Origin: Liopterus haemorrhoidalis
Taxonomy: Eukaryota; Arthropoda; Insecta; Coleoptera; Dytiscidae
Direction: 5' to 3'
DNA length: 64,000 nucleotides
Assembly (NCBI GenBank): GCA_963971575.1
Contig: OZ020622.1
Location: 18,478,879-18,542,878, forward strand
Shown: positions 30,393 through 39,825 of the stretch, in pieces
Position numbering within the stretch: position 1 is the stretch's first letter
Layout of the letters: each line of letters opens with the position of its first letter
Position numbers and translations under genes: made by a program
Notes under the pieces: generated by a model
Database searches by the model: none
Seen by the model: only the letters and a program-made list of their open reading frames with translations
What the model was told of the DNA's origin: nothing

Positions 30393-30690
30393 TACAGCTC
30401 TGCGCGGATACGTTTTTCTGTATCCGCATCCGATCCGCACCCGCATAGACAGGATCCACATCCGATCCACATCCGCAGCCTTTGCAAATATAAATAACGG
30501 CATCCGATCCGCATCCGTAAAAATATTCGCACAATCCGCACAGGATTTGCTGTCTGTTTGGAAATATCTACTAACATGTTACGCCTTATTTGGCATATCG
30601 CTGCTTTAAAACACTACTGAAATTTTTTAAATTCTATCCCATTAATATTACTGGATCCAAAAATATATTTTCTATCTAACCTTGTACTGA
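30393..30690 (-). mobile_element. hAT fragment of the TAGAGCCCTGC family
   Basis: It is the inverse of 32330-32557, starting TACAGCTCTGCGCGGATAC and including many ATCCGC/GCGGAT units. It is truncated inward at about 30690. The relatives are 31734-32557 and 50609-51215. Confidence 0.7.
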
Positions 30691-30908
30691 ATTTATATGG
30701 GTTAAAAAATAAAGATGTAAATTACAATTATTCGACTCTTAAACAAGTTTATATAACATGTAAAACTTTAAACAGCAATATCTCAGAAACTTAGTTTCTT
30801 AAGATATTTCACTATTGTTTTAGAGCAGCAATATTTAGAAATTTGAAAAACACATTTGACATGTGATTTTGTTGTGCAATTATCTTTTTGCAAAAAATAG
30901 TTTATGAA

Positions 30909-31360
30909 TATGAATATGCATCGTCGCCGGCGTGATGCCATTAAAAATGGTATTTTGTATTACATCATGTCTTGTGGAGAAAATAACTGATTGTCTAATT
31001 GAATAAATCTGTACAGAATATAAGCCTAAACGAATATGGGTTAAAAAATGGATTGATAGAAGAACAACCCATAACGCATCAGCCCTTCCGTTTCGTGAAT
31101 TAGCTGTGGAAGATCAAAAAGTGTACAGACTGTGTTTAAGAATGACAACAAATGATTTTAATAGGCTATTTAGTTTAGTTAGTCTATTACTAAAACGAAC
31201 TGATACACTAATGAGGGATGCGATTCCAGCAAGAATAAAATTGGAATTAACAATTTATTTCCTAGCCACAGGAAATAGTTATCGTAGTCTACAACATCAT
31301 TTTCGTGTATGAAAGGCATCTGTTTCACAGATGATTTCAGAAATCATCAATTAATAAATC
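30909..31360 (+). pseudogene. PIF/Harbinger transposase N-terminal relic
   Basis: Text RIWVKKWIDRRTTHN, LPFRELAVEDQKVYRL, NDFNRLFSLVSLLL, MRDAIPARIKLELTIYFLAT and GNSYRSLQHHFRV corresponds to the N-terminal half of HARBI1-like transposases, ahead of the DDE core. A possible upstream exon, MHRRRRDAIKNGILYYI, lies at 30918-30968 before a stop. A TGA follows HFRV at 31310. The catalytic half is missing. There are no neighbouring Myb-like genes, as autonomous Harbingers usually carry. Confidence 0.8.
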
Positions 31361-31474
31361 AATGTTACGCAATTTACGTAAATAAATTATAACTTACCTG
31401 ATATGGGTTTTTTTCTATTTGTTATGACAGGTTACTGCTTGCCGCCAATTTGAAATGAATCAGTTTTGCGTAGT

Positions 31475-31645
31475 GGGGGAAAAGATAGTAGCTAGTATAT
31501 ACGTCGACGAGCTAGCTGCTATCCTAGCCCAACTACTAGAAGCTAGTACTCTACTAGTCACATTGTCAACTGTTTACACAGGGATAGTAACTAGTTTCTA
31601 GTTACTTGCGCTAGGTACTAGCTCTTTTACTCTACCAATGTAAAC
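31475..31645. repeat. CTAG-motif cluster
   Basis: About ten CTAG tetramers, often as GCTAGT or ACTAGT, fall within 170 bp, at irregular spacing with dyad symmetry such as TAACTAGTTTCTAGTTA. It may be a subterminal region of a lost element; no TIR pair was fixed. Confidence 0.4.
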
Positions 31646-31733
31646 CCGGCATTAGTCCGCTCAGGGACGTAGCCAGGGGGGGGGGCATAGGGGGCACCCC
31701 CCCCAGGATAGTTTACCCTACATAAAATATAAT

Positions 31734-32557
31734 TAGAGCCCTGCAAATCCGCGGATATCCGCTATTTTTCTGCGGATGCGGATAAATTATCATTTAAATT
31801 GTGCGGATGCGGATCGGATGCGGATTTTATATCATATCCGCTTATCCGCAATATCCGCGTGAATATAAAATCTTCGGTTGGACGCCTCTTCCTACGGAAG
31901 ACGCGTTTAGAACCCCAAAAATGTATCGTTGGCATTTGTATTGGGCTTATGGCAAGAGTAAAATAATGATACATTACGGCACTTTTCACTTTTTAATAAA
32001 AGTCGTAGATACAACAATTTTTTTTGGATTTATTGTCAGTTTATTAATTAAAAAATAATTATGTAAAGTCTGTTCTTTTGGTTTTTTGGTAATTTGGTTC
32101 GTTTGGTAATTCTAGTTACTTTTACCGATTGATTGAAGCTCTAGATCATTTTGTTCAGGAAAAACCAACTATAAAAAAATAGCTAATGACAAATGAAAAT
32201 TGCGGTTAGTTCCGCCTAATCGTTTGGAATAGATTTTACTGTATCGCCTAATTTTGCATTTTTGGAAATATTAGTCAAAATTAACCATGGCAATTTGCCA
32301 CATTTAAAAACATAAAAAAATTTCAGTACGATAGAAAACATATTTCTGGACCCAATAATATGTAATGTGATAAACATTTCAGTAGTTTAAAAGCAGCGAT
32401 ATTCCAATAGGCGAAAAAGGTTAGTTATTTCCAAACAGACAGCAAATCCTGTGCGGATAGTGCGGATATTTTTGTGGATGCGGATCGGATGCGAATCCTG
32501 TCTATGCGGATGCGGATCGGATGCGGATACAGAAAAACGTATCCGCGCAGGGCTCTA
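31734..32557. mobile_element. Nested hAT-type element, TSD AATATAAT
   Basis: Ends TAGAGCCCTGC are exact inverse copies, and AATATAAT is duplicated at 31726-31733 and 32558-32565. Both subterminal regions are arrays of ATCCGC/GCGGAT hexamers. The middle has no recognised protein. Fragments of the same family lie at 30393-30690 and 50609-51215. Confidence 0.93.
32205..32237. mobile_element. One end of the AGNCTRTTCCAAACG MITE
   Basis: TTAGTTCCGCCTAATCG then TTTGGAATAGA matches the terminus of the copies at 1264-1634 and 16111-16511. The other end is absent. Confidence 0.6.
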
Positions 32558-32730
32558 AATATAATTTATAACTTTACCGGACTTTTATTATTTAATGTAC
32601 TACAAAAGACCTAGAACGCAGTTATTTTCTACCCAAGCCATGTAATTAAGGTCGTACCGACCAATTTAGAATATTTTGTTATTTTTGCCACCCCCCAAGC
32701 TGAAATTCTGGCTATGTCCCTGAGTCCGCT

Positions 32731-33387
32731 AGTTTTGCAGTACACCTGGTTGAGAAGCACTATCAATAAACCAATAGTTAGAAAATAAACAAGAAGTACC
32801 TTAAGATAAATTACAAAGTAACATACTGAGATTTTCAATAAAGAAACTACAAACAAAGTACATGAAAAAGAAAATATATGAACTGGGAAAACATGAGAAA
32901 ACCACGAGGCAAGAGAGCTCGGATAATATTACTTTTTTATAGCTCCCTACCTGACGTATTTACTCCGTAACAAGATACCAGGAATAATAAATAACCACCA
33001 TCTCAGCAACCTGTGATTCTCTGTTTTACATTTAATATTTAATTGAAAATAATTTAAGTAAATTTTTAATAAAGAATATTTCGTATTTATCAAGTCTTCT
33101 CCTTTATGGCTCTACTATTCAAGATGGATATGCGCCTCCGTTATTACTACCCTTTTCCATTCCTGTCTGTTCAAAGCAAGATTCTACTAGTGATGGGAAT
33201 AAGAGTACCTAATAGAATTCTATCTATATTAATAAAATTTGAAGCTAGGTATATATGTTTTTTTCGACCTCATATTTGGTTTCTAAAGGTTTCAGATGAT
33301 TACTAGTTGAAGTACCCGTATTTCGTATCGTTTTTGTAAAGTACATTTTTGCTGTAATGTAAATGACAAGTGAGATACTTCAGTTTC
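32731..33387. other. AT-rich DNA; inverse tail of repeat R3
   Basis: No gene was seen. Around 33230-33310 the inverse of the R3 tail (CCAAATATGA, CTTCAAATTTTATTAATATA) is present. Confidence 0.4.
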
Positions 33388-33395
33388 ATGTAGAA

Positions 33396-33604
33396 CAGGG
33401 GCGCACACAAGGGGGGGGTCCAAGGGGTCTGGAGCCCCCCCCCGTACTTTGAGAAGTGAGGACTTTTTTTTTGCTCTTCACTTAAAATTTAGAAGGGAGG
33501 ACCTTTTTTTTGCTCTTCACTTGAAATTGAAATTTTGCCCTGTGTTTATAAAAATTATGTATAATTGGACCCCCCCCCAAGCCAAAAATCTGTGTGCGCC
33601 CCTG
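33396..33604. mobile_element. Short hAT MITE, TSD ATGTAGAA
   Basis: The 209-bp element has inverted ends CAGGGGCGCACACAAG and CAGGGGCGCACACAGA, with ATGTAGAA duplicated at 33388-33395 and 33605-33612. Its core has two inverse copies of the AAGTGAAGAGCAAAAAAAA unit found in the MITE at 26444-27035, although the termini differ. Confidence 0.92.
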
Positions 33605-33855
33605 ATGTAGAACAAACCAATAGTTTCTTTATTCTAAATCAGTCTTTTGTATATATTTTTGATGTTAAGTAAATAATTAGTGAGATACTTGGTTTATAGG
33701 TAGTTCTCCCATAGCTCCCCAAATATATATTTTATTAAAAACTGCATTGAACAGAGAGGAATAGTTTCTTTTGTCATATTTATTTTTGCTGCTAAGTAAA
33801 TGATAAATTAGATATTTCAAACTTACAAGTAACACTCCCCTTACCCCCTAAGAAG

Positions 33856-34633
33856 CAGGTCGTCAAGGATGAAATTTGTAGTTAATAATGTTGCCAACAT
33901 TAACAGCTTATTATTTGACATTGGCTTAATATTTTACCGGTCTGTTTTTTTTTTTTTTTTTGTTGGGAAGTTACACATTTCGCCTGTTTAAAAAAATCAT
34001 TATATGCTCTTAATAATATCAAAAACTTTTTTATTTAATTAATTTTGTTGAAAATGGAACGGTCGGAAATTCGCACTATTATGAAGTATGAGTTCTTACG
34101 TGGAACTACGGTATCGCAGACCGCGCGATACATTAATAGTGTATTTGGCTTTAGTGTTACCACGCAGCAGATTATATCAAATTGGTTCGCCAAATTTCGT
34201 ACAGGTAACTTAAAAACCAAACAAAACAAAAAAACCTGGCTCATCGATGAGAGCAGAAATATACTGTAACCAACTGGACGATGTAAAAACTTAATGAAAA
34301 ACAGCCTAGATTGGTCAACAGATCGACTCCTATTTTATTGCATGATAACGCTAGACCACACACTGCACAAATGACTGTGGTAAAACTACAGGAATTAGAG
34401 TTAGAATTTCTTCATCATCCTCCATACTCACCAGACCTAGCCCCCACTGACTACCACTTCTTCCGCAATTTGGACAACTTTTTAATAGGAAACCAGTTTA
34501 ATGTCGTTAATGCTGTAAAACTGGCCTTCCAGGAATTCATTGACTCTCGTCCGCCAGGGTTTTATACCACCGGCCTGAACAACCTGCCGCTTAAATGGCA
34601 AAAGTGTATAGACAATATGGGTGCATACTTTGA
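33856..34633 (+). pseudogene. Mariner A, deletion derivative copy 2
   Basis: The 5' terminus AGGTCGTCAAGGATGAAATT is followed by MERSEIRTIMKYEFLRG, TTVSQTARYINSVFG, TTQQIISNWFAKFRTG, then after the deletion HDNARPHTAQMTVVK, HHPPYSPDLAPTDYHFFR, RPPGFYTTGLNNLPLKWQK and MGAYFD. It is DD34D, cecropia-like, and lacks the first catalytic Asp. The 3' end is cut off at 34633, where a mariner B half begins in the opposite orientation. Confidence 0.88.
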
Positions 34634-35253
34634 CGGATATACGGATTTTGCAGTGCCTAGTTTTTTTTTTTTTTTTAGTATTCCTTTACCCCAATCAACA
34701 CGAGCATTTTCTTGAGCTTCAGTCAAATTATGCGAAATCCATCGGGAACAGTCTTTTTTCACAATTAAATATCCATGCAAAATTGAGTGTATTGCAGTCT
34801 GCCTGTATCTCACTGTAAGTCACATGCCGATCTTCTTCAATCATTTAGCGCACAGCATCGATGTTTATTTGAATCACAACCGATTTTGGTCGACCTTCAC
34901 GAGATTCATTACTGACGGACGCACGACCACTACGAAATTCTGCAAACCAATTGTGAACAGTCTTTTCTGATGGTGCTTCATTACCAAAAGTTAAACTAAG
35001 CGAATCTATGCATTGTTGTTGTGTTAGGCCTGTACTAAAATCGTAAAAAATCATCCAACGAAAACCTTCACGTGTAATATCAATTTTTGAACAAACGTGT
35101 TTTTTTTAACGCTCACTGTCAACAAACTACTCGGTAAATTTATAAGCTGCCACTGATTTCACAATAACAAATGTCAAAGTTTGAATATAGTAATGACACA
35201 TTTCAATATTGCCATCTAGTGGTCGTTTGTAAAAACATAAAAGGTAACCCTCG
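34634..35253 (-). pseudogene. Mariner B, N-terminal half with 5' end
   Basis: The minus strand begins inside the terminus CGAGGGTTACCTTTTATG at 35253 (flanked by TA) and encodes REGFRWMIFYDFSTGL, TQQQCIDSLSLTFGN, EAPSEKTVHNWFAEFRSG and RASVSNESREGRPKSVV. It then runs to LGTAKSVYPS before truncation at the fusion with mariner A. It is a close relative of 13215-13890. Confidence 0.87.
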
Positions 35254-35255
35254 TA

Positions 35256-35934
35256 TTTGTTCACGTTCGTCAACACCTGTAGTCGCCGACAACAATATTT
35301 CTACGTGTCCGTACTCATAATTTCCCTGTCAGTATTTTTAACATGTGTTTGGAAGTAGCCGCTCAGTTTTTTTAAAATGTTTGTTATTAAATACTCTACA
35401 AATAAATATTAAAAATTTAAAACAAACATGAATATATTCCAAAAATAATTTGTTTACAAAAAATATAAATATTCAAATTATAAATGGTCATTATTTTGAT
35501 AAATACCCGTTAACTTTGCCAAACTTTAAAAATAACAAATTTAAAAATATATTAATGTATAACAAATATAAGGTACAGATTTTTTAAAATGACAGACTTA
35601 ATTTTTTTCAAACGAAAGCATAAATCTGTTTCGCTTTACCATCAAATTAAATGTTTAGTATATTCGCCAAAATATTTAACGACATTGAAACATATGTGAG
35701 GTAGAATTATTTTTATAAAGTTGTTAATGTTTCAAATATTCAAGGTAGGTGGAGAAAATTTATTTTAACAAGGTTCTGTAGATGTCAAGTGTAAAAAAAA
35801 AATAGTTATTGATACGATGATGGAGAATAAATGCAAAAAGAAAATAATAATAAATAAAATAACATGTAGAATGAATTTTCACACATTTCAAGGTTTTGTA
35901 GTTATTTAGTTAAGTTCAGAATTCTGGATGTCTA
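35256..35934. other. AT-rich DNA with no recognised gene
   Basis: Nothing was recognised here. Confidence 0.35.
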
Positions 35935-36160
35935 ATCTATATTAATAAAATTGGAAGCTGTATCTGTTTTTTAGGGTTTTGTAGGTATGATCACAAAAAA
36001 ACCCTTTTAACGTCACTCATGTGACTGTCTGTCTGTCTGTCTGTACGGTAGAAATTGTAGCCAAACGGCTTAACATAGAATGTTGAAATTTGGCATGCTT
36101 ATACTTTTTAACCCACATATAGGAAAAATACTGAGAGTTCAAAAAACACATCCCGAGATA
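35935..36160 (+). repeat. Dispersed repeat R2, segment a, uninterrupted copy
   Basis: The copy contains TTTTGTAGGTATGATCAC, a GTCT run, CCAAACGGCTTAACATAG and ATAGGAAAAATACTGAG. Its TTAA at about 36069-36072 is the empty counterpart of the hairpin insertion site at 14868. Confidence 0.85.
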
Positions 36161-36295
36161 TTGTATAAACAATAGGTGATAGGCATGATTTTTTATTATT
36201 TTTTTATTATATTCCTCTTGTTGCATATAAACATAAAAAACAGTTTTGCATATTTTTTTGTAGTTTGAAGGCTTAAAAAATCACAAATGTATGTA

Positions 36296-36511
36296 GCGCG
36301 CGAAAACCACGTGTGACGTCATACCCTACTTAAGTGTACTGCGTGGAGCCTACCCAGTCTACAGCATACAGCCTGTCGTGAACTTATTTGTTTGTATAAC
36401 TTTTATAGGTTGTGTAAAGTTAGAGTGATTTTAATTAAAATAAAGTTTAATTCTATAAAAACAATTTATACATGTTTACCGAATTAAATTTTATATTAAA
36501 GTATATAAAAT
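36296..36511 (+). promoter_or_regulatory. Promoter-like region upstream of the THAP frame
   Basis: Just upstream of an ATG in good THAP coding sequence lie CACGTG, a CRE-like TGACGTCA (about 36311-36323) and moderately GC-rich DNA, then an AT-rich leader. These could be the core promoter and 5' UTR of the THAP gene. This is inference from motif content only. Confidence 0.3.
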
Positions 36512-36596
36512 ATGGAAGATCCTGGCCCCAGTACTTCGAAACATAGTCGAAAATATTGTTTAGTACCGAAGTGCACAAATACTTCAATTAGAAATC
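36512..36596 (+). pseudogene. THAP-domain protein, N-terminal part
   Basis: The ATG opens MEDPGPSTSKHSRKYCLVPK and then CTNTSIRN. The C-x4-C pair followed by NTS is the start of a THAP zinc-binding, DNA-binding domain. The frame is cut by repeat R1 inside an A-run; the rest of the domain resumes at 37265. THAP domains occur in host regulators and in transposases (P and Kolobok types), and which applies here cannot be told because only the domain remains. Confidence 0.78.
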
Positions 36597-36602
36597 AAAA
36601 AA

Positions 36603-37258
36603 TCAGCTGTGGCCACCACAGGACCGACCGCCATCGTAAAGTACTTATATACAATACATTCTAGCAGCAGAGTAGAAATAACTTGGCCTAATATTTTCTA
36701 ACAGAGATATTATTAATCATGACCATGGAAACGTTACATATAATTTGAAAAAATTGAGACAAAAAATTTCGAAAAATTTTACAGAAATTATTCGAAATTT
36801 TTCATTTTATCAAAAAACGTCTCAAATAAAAGCTATTAGTTATTGCTTTTATAGCAACTTTTATTCAATAATTTTTTTCTAAATATTTTTCTGTTGTGAA
36901 ATATTTACAAAAATCTTAAAATCGACACGAGTAAACTCCCATTTTTAGTCAACCGATTTTTACCAAAAGTTGATCAACTCGTGCCATTGATAGCAGAAGC
37001 TTAAATATGAAGTTGCATAAAAATCCTTTTAGCCGAATTTACTCTGCACGTGTACACAGACAGACGGACAGACAGACGGACAGACGGACAGACGGACATA
37101 CGGCCAGACAGACAGACGGACAGACAGACCGACAGACATCATGCTAAAAATAGTCAAAACGTTATGTAGTGACCTCAAATCGTGGAGATCCACCGAAATC
37201 TCGAAATGTCAAAATCGGTATGATCACAATACCTCCCTTATATATGTTGGCGGTCGGT
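36603..37258 (-). repeat. Dispersed repeat R1, full copy inside THAP frame
   Basis: This is the inverse of 22746-23392, from TCAGCTGTGGCCACC to GGCGGTCGGT, with its GTCT microsatellite at about 37060-37140. AAAAAA is present on both sides (36597-36602 and 37259-37264), a possible target duplication. It splits the THAP domain. Confidence 0.88.
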
Positions 37259-37264
37259 AAAAAA

Positions 37265-37414
37265 CAATTTATATCATTACCTGATGGCGAAAAATAGAAA
37301 AGGCGAAATTTGTGGCTGAAAGCTATGAGGCGAAATAAAACCGATATTTCAGAAAAAAGTAAACTTGAGATATTTTTTAAGCCATTTTGAAATGGATAAA
37401 ATTAAAGTATGATA
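37265..37414 (+). pseudogene. THAP-domain protein, C-terminal part of domain
   Basis: Across the R1 insert the frame continues QFISLPDGEK, a TAG stop at 37295, then KRRNLWLKAMRRNKTDISEK and SKL, followed by a one-base shift into SHFEMDKIKV and a stop. The W, the LKAMRR basic stretch and the final HF are THAP hallmarks; the Cys of the C-x2-H pair appears replaced. With the stop, shift and insertion the gene is dead at this site. Confidence 0.72.
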
Positions 37415-37669
37415 TTTTGTTATTCTTGTAAAGCTGAATTAATGTAATTTAAAGAAAAAAAAAATAATAATAATAAAGTACCGATTCCCTATGCTAGATA
37501 AAAAATTTAAACAATTTCCATTGAAACCGGAAGTGATGCAGAATTCTTATTATAGTCCTTAAATGGGCCCTTTTATCTAGTTTAACTTTTCTTCTGAAGA
37601 ATTTTTTCTATCTCTTAAAATAAAGGAGTTATTCGAGGTGCGGCGTTTCAAACAGAGACCCTGTATGTA

Positions 37670-38934
37670 CCAGGTCTACAAGTATGAAATGCGGATTTTT
37701 TTTTTTAAATAAAACACAAAAGAACAGTAATAGTTTATTTATTCAAAGTATGCTCCATTAAAAGTTATACATTTTTCCCATCTTTCAGGCTATTTGTGAA
37801 TACCTCGCCAGTAGAACTCTTCCCCTTTCCCCGCAAACCATTCATCTAGCCATTCTTTCACATTTTCATATGAACAAAAGTGCTACTCGGCAAGTGCGTG
37901 ACCCATCGATGCGAAAAAGTGGTAATCTGAAGTCTGGTGAGTAAGTGGCATAGGGTAGCACTTCCCACTTGAGTGCCTCCAATGTGTTGCAAACTGCTTT
38001 TGCCTTATGTGATAGAGCGTTATTGTGAAGAAAGATTACCTTGTGCTGTCTTCTTTCGTATTCTGGTCATGGTATGAGCAGCGAATGGTTCAATTCGATC
38101 AGTTGTTGTTGGTAGCGTTGGGTATTAACTGTTTCACCAGGTTTTAACAATTCATAATAGACCACACCCTTTTGGTCCCACCAAGTACAGAGCATTGTCT
38201 TTTTGCCAAAGCGATTCGGTCTTGCGGTTGATGTGGATGGTGAGCCTGGGTTCACCCATGATTTTTTGCGTTTGAGATATTCAAAATAAATCCATTTTTC
38301 ATCGCCAGTAATGATACGATGCAAAAAAGACTTTCTTTTGTATCGTGCAAGCAAAATTACACAAGTGTTTTTGCGTTTTTCCATCTGCCTCTCAATCAAT
38401 GCTGTTGGAACCCGTCTGCCGACTTTCTGGATCTTACCCATTTCTCGTAGGAGATTGGAAACAGCTTGTTGACTAACGCCTAACTGCTCTGCTAGTTGTT
38501 TTTGTGATTGACTATCGTCTTCCTGTAGCAATGTTTCCAATGTTGTATCTTTTTTTGGAGGTTTTCCATGTTCTTTGCCTGTAAGATCAAAGTCACCACT
38601 TTTGAAACGCCGAAACCATCGTTCACACGTATCTTGCGATGGAGCATATTCACCATAAGCTTCTCGAAGCAGTCGGTATGATTCAGCAGCAGTTTTTTTT
38701 TAAATGAAAACAAAACAGTAGTACTGTCCGCGAATGCTCTTTATTTGGCACAAAATTTGACATTTTTAACACAGTAAAACAAAACTATATAATCACTTTT
38801 CAAATTATAACCTATACGCATTTGACACTTAATGATAACTTAACAAAACGCCATATGTGTTGAAACTTTGAACTATACACTCTGTTTGCGCGGCAAGTTT
38901 GAAAAAAATCCGCATTTCATACTTGTACTCCTGG
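37670..38934 (-). mobile_element. Full-length mariner with decayed transposase
   Basis: Ends CCAGGTCTACAAGTATGAAA and reversed CCAGGAGTACAAGTATGAAA are inverted, with TA on both sides. On the minus strand the transposase reads SQKQLAEQLGVSQQAVSNLL, RIITGDEKWIYFEY (first Asp), KTMLCTWWDQKGVVYYELL, then after an in-frame TGA VIFLHNNALSHKAK and LKWEVLPYATYSPD. The second catalytic Asp is Asn here (HNN in place of HDN), and there are frameshifts at both ends. The length, 1265 bp, is normal for mariner. Confidence 0.9.
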
Positions 38935-38936
38935 TA

Positions 38937-39823
38937 TATAAAACAAATAAGATTTTTTTTGTAAACAATTTATGTTGTATACATTTTTCTGTTTAGTCAA
39001 TAATAAAGGAAATATTTTACGTTTTTTAGTAAACAGTTTTAACTCTGAAACACCCCTTTAGATGAAAAAATTTGTGATGCCATACGGCCTATGTTTGGAT
39101 ACTAGTTTTATTTTATCATACTAAATTACTTGTAAATATGTCGAGCCGTTTTTGTATGAATCTCAGACAGACAGGCAAACATTGATTTTCTTGCGGATAT
39201 CGTCTTATAATCAGCTGAAATGTGTAGAAACCAAATATGATAGCGAATTAATAAAAAACAGGTATAGCCTCAAATTTTGTTGATATAGATTTGAGTATAA
39301 AGAGTTTTCAATTAATTTATTTAAACTAAATTTAAATAAAATCACTTAAATAAGTGCACTTAAATCTGAAACACGCTGTATATCCAAGACAAAAATTAAA
39401 ATTGAAATTAAAAATAACTTAAAAGAAACAAAATTATTATCGAGACATAGTCGTTACTTTTATTTAATTAACTAGAATGTCCTTTTACGTAAAAATAAAG
39501 TTTTTATTTTATTTCATTTACATGGACTGAATAACTTTTAATGAGCTAATTTTATTTCAGAGTTAAACATTTTTAGATTGTTCATTTGTAGCTAGGGGGA
39601 GAATTTACTTCTCTATACTTGAACAAACTCTCTCTCATTTCTTAGATTCTGTCAGTCTGATTAAGTTTTGACGTCACAGATACATTTTTCATCTCACTCT
39701 CATAAGTGTTTCATGTTTCATAGTTCTGAGTTTGAAGTATAGAGAGTTCTTGATAAACATCGCTCAAGGGTTCGCAATACATTTTATCGATGTAAGGTTT
39801 TTTTTTATCATACTTAATAATAA
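38937..39823. other. AT-rich DNA including repeat R3 copy 2
   Basis: Repeat R3 spans about 39000-39245 (AATATGTCGAGCCGTTTTTG, ATATCGTCTTATAATCAGC). The rest shows no gene. Confidence 0.5.
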
Positions 39824-39825
39824 TA

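Larger units (their letters stand above)
31662..32722. mobile_element. hAT-type element, TSD AGTCCGCT
   Basis: Ends CAGGGACGTAGCCAGG and reversed CAGGGACATAGCCAGA are inverted, and AGTCCGCT is duplicated at 31654-31661 and 32723-32730. Almost all its length is a second hAT element (31734-32557), so the original MITE was only about 230 bp, mostly G/C-run tips. It has no coding capacity. Confidence 0.92.

Noticed and set aside
30693..31052. ATATGGGTTAAAAAAT present at both 30691 and 31036
   Set aside because: Only 16 AT-rich bases match, and the flanks differ, so a duplicated Harbinger segment is not supported.
36071..36511. Coding potential in the leader before the THAP ATG
   Set aside because: Stops occur in all three forward frames close to the ATG; better read as promoter and untranslated leader.
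37610..37669. ACCCTGTA before the mariner at 37670 as another mariner end
   Set aside because: It resembles a Tc1/mariner tip but no inverse partner was found within a reasonable distance.
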